NCBI RefSeq assembly: GCF_036174265.1
Contig: NZ_CP108055.1
Coordinates: 7,378,001 to 7,442,000, forward strand
Length of the DNA: 64,000 bases
DNA from: Streptomyces sp. NBC_00285
GTDB lineage: Bacteria > Actinomycetota > Actinomycetes > Streptomycetales > Streptomycetaceae
Reading direction: 5' to 3'
Position numbers and translations under genes: made by a program. This document shows, piece after piece, positions 45,703 to 54,059 of the stretch; position 1 is the stretch's first letter; every line of letters begins with the position of its first letter. A model generated the notes under the pieces. The model did not search any database, was not told the DNA's origin, and was given only the letters and a program-made list of their open reading frames with translations.

Positions 45703-46199
45703 TCCCCGCCGCACAGCCGCCGCAGCACCGCCCCGCACTTTCGCGCGTACGCGTGCTGCAGGCCTCGGGTCGCCGGGCCGCCCGCCCTGGAGTACCACTT
45801 GGCGCCCCTGCTGAACGCCGACACCGTCAGCCAGACCGTGCCGTCGCCGGTGCGGTCGACGACGAAGGACTCCTCGCCGCACTCCGGGTGGCCGGCCAGC
45901 GTGCCGTAGGCCCAGCCCGCGCGGCGATGTTCCTCGACCGTCCAGACCACTCGGCAGGGGGCCTTGATGACGCCCGCGAGGGTGACCGTGACGTCCACGT
46001 CGGGAGCCGCACGGTCCGCGGTGGCGTCTATCCCGACGCCGAGGGCGCGGTGCATCTCCCAGGTCAGGACCGCCTCGGAGGCCTTCCGGAAGACGTCGTG
46101 GCCCTCGCCTATGCGCGTGCGGACGTGCAGGGGGTGGAAGCCGGGCGGGCAGAAACCGTTTTGCCGGGTCGCGCCGATGTCGTCGTACGTGAAGGACAT
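45690..46199 (-). CDS. DUF1990 family protein
   Basis: A 169-residue soluble protein (MSFTYDDIGATRQ). Conserved blocks are G-F-x-P-L-H-V-R-T, FRKASEAVLTWEMHRALGVG, ECGEESFVVDRTGDG and a C-terminal ARKCGAVLRRL, all typical of DUF1990. This is a START/polyketide-cyclase-like small family of unknown function found in actinobacteria, plants and cyanobacteria. ATG 46199 is the sensible start; a TTG at 46208 adds three residues. It stands alone. Confidence 0.82.
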   Translation of the reverse strand: MSFTYDDIGATRQNGFCPPGFHPLHVRTRIGEGHDVFRKASEAVLTWEMHRALGVGIDATADRAAPDVDVTVTLAGVIKAPCRVVWTVEEHRRAGWAYGTLAGHPECGEESFVVDRTGDGTVWLTVSAFSRGAKWYSRAGGPATRGLQHAYARKCGAVLRRLCGGEDAG

Positions 46200-46214
46200 G
46201 GGACCCAAGAGTAA

Positions 46215-46251
46215 GGCGGTACCCGGAAATGCCTTCGTTCCGGGTACCGCC
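46215..46251 (-). terminator. terminator of the first M4 protease gene
   Basis: GGCGGTACCCGGAA (46215-46228) pairs perfectly with TTCCGGGTACCGCC (46238-46251) around a 9-nt loop, 19 nt after the protease stop on the minus strand. Confidence 0.88.
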
Positions 46252-46270
46252 CGTCAGTCCCTCGGGACCA

Positions 46271-47938
46271 CTAGCTCACGTTGACCGCGGACCAGGCCGC
46301 CGCCACCGCCTTGTACTCGGTGCTGGTGGAGCCGTACAGGGCGGACGCCGCGGAGAGCGTGCCCGTGCGTGCCGCCTTGTAGTTGGTCGTCGACGTGAAG
46401 TACGTCGTCAGCGCCTTGTACCAGATCTGCAGCGCCTTGGCGCGGCCGATGCCGGTGACCGTGGTGCCGTTGGACGTCGGCGAGTTGTAGGAGACGCCGT
46501 TGATCGTCTTCGCGCCGCTGCCCTCCGAGAGGAGGTAGAAGAAGTGGTTCGCGACGCCGGACGAGTAGTGGACGTCCAGGTTGCCGACGGAGGAGGACCA
46601 GGAGTCCGCCGAGCCGCCGTCCTTGCTGGGCTTGTCCATGTAGCGCAGCGGGGTGCCGTCGCCGTTGATGTCGATCTCCTCGCCGATGAGGTAGTCACCG
46701 ACGTCGTTGGAGTTGGCCGCGTAGAACTCCACACCCGTGCCGAAGATGTCCGAGGTCGCCTCGTTGAGGCCGCCGGACTCGCCCGAGTAGTTCAGACCGG
46801 CCGTGTTCGAGGTGACGCCGTGGCTCATCTCGTGGCCGGCCACGTCCAGCGAGGTCAGCGGGCTGACGTTGCCCTCGCCGTCGCCGTACGTCATGCAGAA
46901 GCAGCTGTCGTCCCAGAACGCGTTCACGTACGCGTTGCCGTAGTGGACGCGCGAGTAGGCGCCGACGCCGTTGTTCTTGATGCCGCTGCGGCCGAAGGTG
47001 GACTTGTAGAAGTCCCACGTCTCCTGCGCGCCGTAGGTGGCGTCCACGGCCGCGGTCTGGTCGGTGGTGGAGCTGGAGGCCGCGCCGGTGCCCCAGACGT
47101 TGTCGGCGTCCGTGAACAGCGTGCCCGCGGAGGAGCTGGTGCCGTGGGACTTGTTGTACGTCTTGTGGCTGCCGCGGGTGGCGTCGGTGAGGTTGTACGT
47201 CGAGCCCGACAGGGTGGTCTCCAGGCTGACCGTGCCCGAGTACAGGCTCTTGCCGGTACCGGTGGCGTTCTCGATGCCCTGGTACTCGAAGAGCTTCTTG
47301 CCGGTCGCGGCGTCGGTGATGACGTGCAGCTGGTTCGGGGTGCCGTCGTCCTGGAAGCCGCCGACGATCGTCTCGTAGGCGAGGACGGGGGTGCCCGAGC
47401 CGGCCCAGACGACCTTGCGGGCGCCGTCGGCGGCGGTCTTCTCCGAGCCCGCGGCCTTGGCGGCGGTCAGCGCCTGGGCCTCGGCCTTGGCGACGGTGAG
47501 CTTCGGGGTCAGGGAGGCGACCTTGATGGTCTTGTTCGTCGCCTTCACGACACCCTTGGTGGCACCGGACTTCGACTCGTGGACGACGAGGTCGCCGCCG
47601 AGGACGGGCAGGCCGTCGTAGGTGCGCTCGTAGCGGGTGTGGACCGTGCCGTCGGCGTCCTTCACGACGTCCTTGACGACCAGCTTCTCCTTGGAGCCGA
47701 GGCCTATCTCCTGCGCCGTGGTGCCGGCGTCGGCCTGCTGCTCCTTGATGAGGGAGGTGCGTGCGGCCGCGGAGAGCTGGACCGGGGCGCCCGCGAGAGC
47801 GGCCTTGCCCGAGCCTTCCGCCGGGGTCACGGCGGCGGCGCTGCCGGTGCTCAGACCGGTGGTGAGAAGAGCTCCGGCCGCGACGGCGGTGGCGATGGCC
47901 AGAGTGGTGCGCTTGTGACGCGCGTAGAGGGGGGTCAC
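46271..47938 (-). CDS. secreted neutral zinc metalloprotease, M4 family
   Basis: A 555-residue preproenzyme of the thermolysin family. The signal peptide is about 1-36 (TLAIATAVAAGALLTTGLST). The FTP/PepSY propeptide is about 60-210 (LPVLGGDLVV; LAYETIVGGF). The catalytic domain has HEMSH at about 368-372 and GLNEATSDIFG (third zinc ligand Glu). GTG 47938 lies behind AAGGAG. It is a paralogue of the next gene, with long near-identical stretches (for example AYVNAFWDDSCFCMTYGDG), but lacks the C-terminal P domain. It has its own terminator, so the two are transcribed separately. Confidence 0.94.
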   Translation of the reverse strand: MTPLYARHKRTTLAIATAVAAGALLTTGLSTGSAAAVTPAEGSGKAALAGAPVQLSAAARTSLIKEQQADAGTTAQEIGLGSKEKLVVKDVVKDADGTVHTRYERTYDGLPVLGGDLVVHESKSGATKGVVKATNKTIKVASLTPKLTVAKAEAQALTAAKAAGSEKTAADGARKVVWAGSGTPVLAYETIVGGFQDDGTPNQLHVITDAATGKKLFEYQGIENATGTGKSLYSGTVSLETTLSGSTYNLTDATRGSHKTYNKSHGTSSSAGTLFTDADNVWGTGAASSSTTDQTAAVDATYGAQETWDFYKSTFGRSGIKNNGVGAYSRVHYGNAYVNAFWDDSCFCMTYGDGEGNVSPLTSLDVAGHEMSHGVTSNTAGLNYSGESGGLNEATSDIFGTGVEFYAANSNDVGDYLIGEEIDINGDGTPLRYMDKPSKDGGSADSWSSSVGNLDVHYSSGVANHFFYLLSEGSGAKTINGVSYNSPTSNGTTVTGIGRAKALQIWYKALTTYFTSTTNYKAARTGTLSAASALYGSTSTEYKAVAAAWSAVNVS

Positions 47939-48161
47939 ACAAGCTCCTTCGTGGGGAACACCGGACGGCGTGGGGTGCCTTCCGGGGTGGTTGTGAAGTT
48001 GTGCGGCGGTTGTGAGGAAGCGTGACATCAAGGCGCGTACATGTCATGACCCCGAAGTGATGTTGGCTGAAAGTCGACGGCTGAATGAACATTGCAGGCA
48101 TGTAAAACGAGTTGACCTGGGTAAAGCGCCAACAGGACGCCAGTCATGGGAAGGCAAAAAG

Positions 48162-48203
48162 AGGGCGCCGCCCCGGGGAGTCGAACCACCGGGGCGGCGC
48201 CCT
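48162..48203 (-). terminator. terminator of the second M4 protease gene
   Basis: AGGGCGCCGCCCCGG (48162-48176) pairs perfectly with CCGGGGCGGCGCCCT (48189-48203) around 12 nt. It lies 18 nt after the stop at 48222 on the minus strand, and a T-run follows in the transcript. Confidence 0.9.
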
Positions 48204-48221
48204 GACCGTGCGGGTGCCGGA

Positions 48222-50270
48222 CTACGGGAAGGTCAGCTTCCAGCTGTTGATGTAGCCGGTGTCCTGGGCCGCGTTGTCCTGGACCCGCAACTGCCAAGTC
48301 CCGTTGGCCACCTCGGATGAGGCGTTCACCGTGTACGTGGTGTTGAGGTTGTCGGTGCTGCCGCCGGTGCCGTAGGCCTTCAGCGTGTACGCCGTGCCGT
48401 CGGGGGCGATCAACTGCACCCGGAGGTCACCGATGTAGGTGTGCACGATGTCGACCGCGACGGCGAGGTTCGACGGCGCGTTGCCCGTACGCCCTGACAC
48501 CGTGATCGGCGAATTGACCGCCGCCCCGTTGTCCGGAATCGATACGTCGGTGGTCGACTCGAACGAGGTGCCGCCACCGCCCCCGCCACCGGGACGCGTG
48601 CCGACCGCCACGCCTGCCCAGGCGTTCGCCACGGCCGTGTACTCGGCGCTCGTCGTGCCGTACAGCTCACCCGCCGCCGCGAGGGTGCCGGTGCGGGCGC
48701 CCGCGTAGTTGGTGGTCGAGGTGAACTTCGTGGTCAGCGCGCGGAACCAGATCTTCTCCGCCTTGTCGCGACCGATGCCGGTGACCGGAAGGCCGTCCGA
48801 GGTGGAGGAGTTGTAGGTGACACCGTTGATGGTCTTGGTGCCGCTGCCCTCCGACAGCAGATAGAAGAAGTGGTTCGCGGGACCGGACGAGTAGTGGACG
48901 TCCACCGACCCGATGCCCGAGTACCAACTGTCCTTGGACGCGCCGTCCTTGCTCGGCTTGTCCATGTAACGCAGCGGCGTGCCGTCGCCGTTGATGTTGA
49001 TCTCCTCGCCGATGAGGTAGTCACCGACGTCGGAGGAGTTGTTGGCGTAGAACTCGACGGCCGTGCCGAAGATGTCGGAGGTGGCCTCGTTCAGACCGCC
49101 GGACTCGCCCGAGTAGTTGAGTCCCGCGGTGTTGGACGTGACGCCGTGGGTCATCTCGTGGCCGGCCACGTCGATCGACGTCAGCGGGTGGGTGTTGCCC
49201 GACCCGTCGCCGTAGGTCATGCAGAAGCAGCTGTCGTCCCAGAACGCGTTCACGTACGCGTTGCCGTAGTGGACCCGGGAGTACGCCCCGACCCCGTCAC
49301 CGCGGATACCCGAACGCCCCTGCACGTTCTTGTAGTAGTCCCAGGTGAGCGCGGCGCCGTAGTGCGCGTCGGCGCCCGCGGTCTCCGTGTTGGACGCCGC
49401 TCCGGTGCCCCAGATGTCGTCGGGGCCCGAGAAGAGGGTGCCGGTGCCGGAGGTGCCGCGGTTGAGGTTGTACGTCTTGTGGTTGCCGCGTGCCCCGTCG
49501 GTCAGGTTGTACGTCGACCCGGACTGGGTGGTGCCGAGGGTGACCGTGCCGCTGTACATGGTGTTGCCGGTGCCGGTCTCGATGCCCTGGTACTCGTAGA
49601 GCTTCTTGCCGGTCGCGGCGTCGGTGATGACGTGCAGCTGGTTCGGCGTGCCGTCCTCCTGGAGGCCGCCGACGACCGTCTCGTAGGCGAGGACGGGTGT
49701 GCCGTTGCCGGCCCAGATCACCTTGCGCGGCGCGCGGTCGGTGCCGGCCTTGTCGGCGCCGGCGGCCTTCGCCAGCGACACCGCCTGCTGCTCGGCCTTG
49801 GCCGCGGCCACCTTCGGGGTCAGGGAGGCGACCTTGATGGTGGCCTTCGTCGCCTTGGTGACGCCCGCGGTCGCGCCCGACTTCGTGGTGTCCACGACGA
49901 GGTCGCCGCCGAGGACGGGCAGGCCGTCGTAGGTGCGCTCGTAGCGGGTGTGGAGCGTGCCGTTGCCGTCCTTGACGACGTCACGGACGACCAGCTTCTC
50001 CTTGGTGCCGAGACCGAGGTCCTTGGCGGCCTCCGCCTTGCCGGCGTTCGCCTGGCGTATCAGCTCGGCCCGCTGGGCGGGGGTGAGCTTGAGGGACTGG
50101 GAGCCCGGGATCACCTTGCCCGCGGCCGACGGTGCCTTCTCCGGGGCTGCGGTGGCGGCGCCCGACTGGACGGCGGCGGCGATCAGGGCCGAGACACCGA
50201 CGAGGGCCACGGCGGCGGCCTTGCGGTGCAGGGTGTGGGGGGCGCGTCTGTGGGAGGAACTGTCTCTCAA
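48222..50270 (-). CDS. secreted M4 metalloprotease with C-terminal P/Homo B domain
   Basis: A 682-residue preproenzyme. The signal peptide (about 1-42) contains AAAVALVGVSALIAAAVQSG. The propeptide is about 65-215. The thermolysin-type catalytic domain has HEMTH at about 371-375 and GLNEATSDIFG. A Gly/Pro linker (RPGGGGGGT, about 560) leads to a proprotein-convertase P domain (about 570-682: SIPDNGAAVNSPITVSG; NGTWQLRVQDNAAQDTGYI). TTG 50270 lies 6 nt after AAGGAG; GTG 50273 is only 3 nt away. It is a paralogue of the neighbouring M4 gene. The P domain is probably for substrate binding or stability. Confidence 0.93.
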   Translation of the reverse strand: MRDSSSHRRAPHTLHRKAAAVALVGVSALIAAAVQSGAATAAPEKAPSAAGKVIPGSQSLKLTPAQRAELIRQANAGKAEAAKDLGLGTKEKLVVRDVVKDGNGTLHTRYERTYDGLPVLGGDLVVDTTKSGATAGVTKATKATIKVASLTPKVAAAKAEQQAVSLAKAAGADKAGTDRAPRKVIWAGNGTPVLAYETVVGGLQEDGTPNQLHVITDAATGKKLYEYQGIETGTGNTMYSGTVTLGTTQSGSTYNLTDGARGNHKTYNLNRGTSGTGTLFSGPDDIWGTGAASNTETAGADAHYGAALTWDYYKNVQGRSGIRGDGVGAYSRVHYGNAYVNAFWDDSCFCMTYGDGSGNTHPLTSIDVAGHEMTHGVTSNTAGLNYSGESGGLNEATSDIFGTAVEFYANNSSDVGDYLIGEEININGDGTPLRYMDKPSKDGASKDSWYSGIGSVDVHYSSGPANHFFYLLSEGSGTKTINGVTYNSSTSDGLPVTGIGRDKAEKIWFRALTTKFTSTTNYAGARTGTLAAAGELYGTTSAEYTAVANAWAGVAVGTRPGGGGGGGTSFESTTDVSIPDNGAAVNSPITVSGRTGNAPSNLAVAVDIVHTYIGDLRVQLIAPDGTAYTLKAYGTGGSTDNLNTTYTVNASSEVANGTWQLRVQDNAAQDTGYINSWKLTFP

Positions 50271-50393
50271 CACTGACTCCTTCTGCGCGGCCACGGATCA
50301 CGCGGCCAGGGGAGACCGGACGGTGGGTCGACCGTCCGGGCGGTACGCGGAACGAGGTGCAGGCGGCCGCGGAACGAGAACACAGCGAGATAT

Positions 50394-50411
50394 CTGTGAG
50401 GTTGCTGTGAA
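50394..50411 (-). promoter_or_regulatory. 11-nt-spaced direct repeats upstream of the second M4 protease gene
   Basis: CTGTGAG (50394-50400) and CTGTGAA (50405-50411) are direct repeats 11 nt apart, read as TTCACAG/CTCACAG on the coding strand. Similar TTGTGA/TTGTGC units lie upstream of the first M4 gene (47990-48016). The 11-nt period is reminiscent of PHO boxes. Weak evidence. Confidence 0.3.
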
Positions 50412-50507
50412 GCGGCCGTGGGAAGCCTGGCACCGGAAAGCCCGTACTGTCAGGACCGCGTCAGGAAGTTGGCCGGAAATCGTTCGTTGTCCGGGAGTTC
50501 ATGTTCG

Positions 50508-52277
50508 TTATACGGACTTTCCGCCCTCGTCGGACACCGGCCGCCCCCCGTGCCACGACCCCCACAGCGCCGCGTACGCCCCCCTGGCCGTCACCAGCTC
50601 GTCATGTGTGCCGAGCTCGGTCAGCAGGCCGCCCTCCATCACCGCCACCCGGTCCGCGTCGTGCGCGGTGTGCAGCCGGTGGGCGATCGCGATGACCGTG
50701 CGCCCTTCGAGTACGGCCGCCAGGGCCCGCTCGGTGTGCCGCGCGGTCGTGGGATCCAGCAGTGCGGTCGCCTCGTCGAGGATCAGGGTGTGCGGATCCG
50801 CCAACACCACCCGCGCCAGGGCGAGTTGCTGCGCCTGCGAACCATCCGCACGGCAACCGCCCTCGCCCAGCGCGGTGTCGAGCCCCTCGGGCAGCTCCCG
50901 CACCCAGCCCTCCGCTCCCACGGCGGTCAGCGCGGCCCACAACTCCTCGTCCCCCGCGCCGGGTTCGGCGATGAGGAGGTTGTCGCGGACCGTGCCCAGG
51001 AAGACGTGGTGCTCCTGGGTGACCAGGACGACCTGGCGCCGCAGCTGCTCGGGGCCGAGCCCGACCACCGGTACCCCGCCGACGGTCACCGTCCCCGACG
51101 TGGGCGCGTCGACGCCCGCGAGCAGCCTGCTCAGCGTGGTCTTCCCGGCACCGGACGGACCCACCACCGCGAGCCGTTCACCGGGGCGCACGGTCAGGTC
51201 GACACCGTGCAGGACCTCGACGCCACGGCCGTAGGAGTAGTGCACGCCGGTCACGTCGATACGGTCGTCGACGGGAGCGGGAGAGCCTCCCTCGGTCGAG
51301 CGCGGAGCCTGCGCGAGGCCCTCCACGCGGGCGAACGAGGCCCCGCCGGACTGGAGTTGCTCGACCCGCACCAGGATCTGGTCGAGTGGAGTGGCCAGTT
51401 GCTGCAGATACAGGGCGGCCGCCACGACCGAGCCCAGACTCATCACGCCCCGCGCGTGCAGCATCCCGCCGACCAGCAGCACGCCCGCCACGGGCAGGAT
51501 GTACGCCACCTCCACCACGGGGAAGAACACACTGCGCAGGTAGAGGGTGAACAGGCGGGTGCGCCGGGCCGTGTCGAGGGCGTCCCGGCTCGCCTGCACG
51601 CGCCGCTCCTCAAGCCGATGCGCCTCGACCGTGCGGGCACCGGACGCGGTGGCCCCGAGGATCTCGGCGACGTCCGAGGTGGCCGCGCCCTCGGCCAGAT
51701 AGCCGTCCCTGGCCCGCCGCAGATACCAGCGCAGGACGAACCAGATCGGCAGCAGACCGAACACGCCGACCGTGCCCAGCAGCGGGTCCAGGACGAAGAC
51801 CGCGGCGAGCAGGAACACGAACTGCACGCTGTTGATGAGCAGTTCGGGTCCCGCGTCCCGCAGGGTGGTGCCGACGGTGGCCACGTCCGCGGTGCCGCGG
51901 GCGGTGAGGTCGCCGGTACCGGCGCGTTCCACGACGGAGGCGGGCAGGGCGAGGGTGCGGTCCACGAACTCCTCGCGGACCCGGGCGAGGGTGCGTTCGC
52001 CGAAGCGGTGGCCGACGTAGCGGGCCCAGCGGGACAGGACCAGTTGGGCGAGGGAGCAGAGCACCAGGGTGAGGGCGAGCCGGTCCACCGCGGCCACGCC
52101 GTGCCCCTTGCGCACCTCGTCGATGATCCGGCCCAGCACCCAGGGACCGGCCAGGCCCGCCAGCGCGGCAAGGGAGTTCAGGGCGAGCGCGGCGGTGAAG
52201 GCCCGGGTGTCGGCCTTCACCAGGCGGGTGGTGGCCCGGCGGACGTCCGCGGGTTCCGCCACGGGGAGCTGGTTCAT
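50508..52277 (-). CDS. ABC half-exporter with intact catalytic site but degenerate signature motif
   Basis: A 589-residue half-transporter: six membrane helices (about 30-310) and a nucleotide-binding domain. Walker A (VVGPSGAGKTTLS), Q-loop (VTQEHHVF), Walker B (HTLILDEATALLD) and H-loop (IAIAHRL) are canonical. The signature that should read LSGGQ is A-D-G-S-Q-A-Q. Its ATG overlaps the stop of the partner gene by 4 nt (ATGA), so the products form a heterodimer with one working ATP site. The substrate is unknown; family members export drugs, lipids or peptides. It is the last gene of a four-gene minus-strand array. Confidence 0.92.
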   Translation of the reverse strand: MNQLPVAEPADVRRATTRLVKADTRAFTAALALNSLAALAGLAGPWVLGRIIDEVRKGHGVAAVDRLALTLVLCSLAQLVLSRWARYVGHRFGERTLARVREEFVDRTLALPASVVERAGTGDLTARGTADVATVGTTLRDAGPELLINSVQFVFLLAAVFVLDPLLGTVGVFGLLPIWFVLRWYLRRARDGYLAEGAATSDVAEILGATASGARTVEAHRLEERRVQASRDALDTARRTRLFTLYLRSVFFPVVEVAYILPVAGVLLVGGMLHARGVMSLGSVVAAALYLQQLATPLDQILVRVEQLQSGGASFARVEGLAQAPRSTEGGSPAPVDDRIDVTGVHYSYGRGVEVLHGVDLTVRPGERLAVVGPSGAGKTTLSRLLAGVDAPTSGTVTVGGVPVVGLGPEQLRRQVVLVTQEHHVFLGTVRDNLLIAEPGAGDEELWAALTAVGAEGWVRELPEGLDTALGEGGCRADGSQAQQLALARVVLADPHTLILDEATALLDPTTARHTERALAAVLEGRTVIAIAHRLHTAHDADRVAVMEGGLLTELGTHDELVTARGAYAALWGSWHGGRPVSDEGGKSV

Positions 52278-54025
52278 CGCACGACTTCCTCTGCGTCCGT
52301 GTCCCGCGCGACCAGGGCCCGGTAGCCGGGGTCGGTGGAGAGGAGGTCGCGGTGGGTTCCGGTGGCCGCGAGTTTGCCTTCGGCCAGGTAGAGAACCGTG
52401 TCGGCGTGGTCGAGCAGCAGGGGGGAGGTGGTGGTGACGAGCGTCGTACGGCCGTCCCGGGCCTCGCGCAGCCGCTCGGCCACGAGTGCCTCGGTGTGGG
52501 CGTCCAGGGCCGAGGTGGGTTCCATGGCCAGGAGGATCTCCGGGTCGGCGAGGAGGGCTCTCACCAGGCGGACGCGTTGGCGCTGGCCGCCGGAGAGGTT
52601 GCGGGCCTGGGCGTCCATGGGGGAGTCGAGGCCGTCCGGGAGGCCCTGCACGATGTCGTCCGCCGCTGCCGCGTGCAGGGCGGCTGCGAGTTCGTGGGAG
52701 CTTGTCGCGCCCCGCGGCGGAGCCGTATCTCGGTACAGCCCCGCGCCCCTGGAGGGCGCCACCACCTCGCGCAGGTCGCCCGCGAACAGGTCCGCCTCGT
52801 GGTCCGCCACCAGGATGTGCTCCCTGACCTGGGACAACCGGATCTCCTCCAGCGGTACTCCGCCCCAGGTCGCCGTCGAGGCGGTGTAGCGGCCCAGGCG
52901 GTCCAGGACGGCTGCCGCGTCCGCGGGCCGCGTGCAGGCCAGGGCCGTCAGGCGGCCCGGGAGGACGCGTACGCCCGACTCCGGGTCGTGCAGTACCGAC
53001 GGCTCCGACGGGGCGTCCCGCGTGCCCAGGTCCTCCATCGGCTCCAGGCGCAGGAACCGTACGACCCTGCGCGCCGCCACCACACCGCGGCTCAGCTGGT
53101 ATCCGCACTCCACCCAGAACGCCACCGGGCCCACCAGGACCGCGACATAGCCGTACACCGCCACCAACTCGCCCACGGTGATGTCGCCCTGGGCGGCCAG
53201 ACGGGCCGCGAGCCAGGTGACCACGGCGAGGAACAGGGTGGGCAGGCCGACGCCGAGGGCCTGGACCCAGCTGGTGACCGCGCCGACCCGGTAGCCCTGG
53301 GCCCGCAGGCGTTGGCTGTCCCGGTGGAAGGCGTCGGCGACCAGGCTCTTGCCGCCGAGGCCGTTCAGCACGCGCAGGCCGCCCGCGAGGTCGGCGATAC
53401 GGGCGGTGAGGACGCCCTGGCGGTCCCGGTACTCCGTCTCGGCCCCCTGGAGACGGGACAGGAACGGACCCACGAGGAGGACGACCGCCGGCATGCCGAG
53501 CAGGACCACGACCGCGAGCACCGGGGACACCGAGATCAGCACGGCGGCGACCGTCAGATAGGCGGCGCACGCCCCGACCCCCGGGCCGACGACGGTCAGG
53601 GCGCCGGCGATCGTCTGCACGTCACCGACGCCGATCGTGACGACCTCCCCGGCGCCGGTCCGGCGCGAGAGCGCGGCACCGAGACGGACCGCCTGTCCGA
53701 CGACCACCTTGACCGTGCGGAAGTTGGCGTCCATCCGCACCCGGGTCATCGTGCGGTGCCGCATGATGCTCAGCCAGGCGTTGAAGGAGCCGACCGCGAA
53801 CAGCGCGAAGCTCCAGCCGGCGAGCGCCGTCCAGTCGCCCGGCTCCAGGCCCTCGTCGATGGCCTTCGCCATCAGATACGGCGTCGCCGCCAGCAGCACC
53901 ATCCAGGAACTGCCCAGCAGCGCCCCGGCGACGGACCGCCCCGGCTGGCAGCGGACCAGCCACCACAGATACCGCCAGCCGCCGCGGACGTCGGGCGTGC
54001 CGGGGTCCTCATAGGCGTCGATCAT
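52274..54025 (-). CDS. ABC half-exporter with degenerate Walker A, Walker B, Q- and H-loops
   Basis: A 583-residue half-transporter. The membrane domain (about 20-320) has six helices. In the nucleotide-binding domain the signature is intact (RNLSGGQRQRVRLVRALL), but the Walker A position reads LTALACTRPADAAAVL (no GxxGxGK), the Q-loop Gln is His (VADHEADLF), Walker B reads LLAMEPTSALD, and the H-loop His is Thr (LVTTTSP). So it cannot bind ATP normally and supplies only its LSGGQ to the partner's site. ATG 54025 lies 34 nt after the second ABC pair. Confidence 0.92.
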   Translation of the reverse strand: MIDAYEDPGTPDVRGGWRYLWWLVRCQPGRSVAGALLGSSWMVLLAATPYLMAKAIDEGLEPGDWTALAGWSFALFAVGSFNAWLSIMRHRTMTRVRMDANFRTVKVVVGQAVRLGAALSRRTGAGEVVTIGVGDVQTIAGALTVVGPGVGACAAYLTVAAVLISVSPVLAVVVLLGMPAVVLLVGPFLSRLQGAETEYRDRQGVLTARIADLAGGLRVLNGLGGKSLVADAFHRDSQRLRAQGYRVGAVTSWVQALGVGLPTLFLAVVTWLAARLAAQGDITVGELVAVYGYVAVLVGPVAFWVECGYQLSRGVVAARRVVRFLRLEPMEDLGTRDAPSEPSVLHDPESGVRVLPGRLTALACTRPADAAAVLDRLGRYTASTATWGGVPLEEIRLSQVREHILVADHEADLFAGDLREVVAPSRGAGLYRDTAPPRGATSSHELAAALHAAAADDIVQGLPDGLDSPMDAQARNLSGGQRQRVRLVRALLADPEILLAMEPTSALDAHTEALVAERLREARDGRTTLVTTTSPLLLDHADTVLYLAEGKLAATGTHRDLLSTDPGYRALVARDTDAEEVVR

Positions 54026-54059
54026 CAGTCCCCCTGGTAGGTCGCGCAGGTCACCTGGA

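Noticed and set aside
50508..53570. A 1020-residue minus-strand open frame suggesting a giant fusion protein
   Set aside because: Only the part from ATG 52277 is coding; upstream the frame is a GC-rich shadow of the partner ABC gene, which is in another frame with clear motifs.
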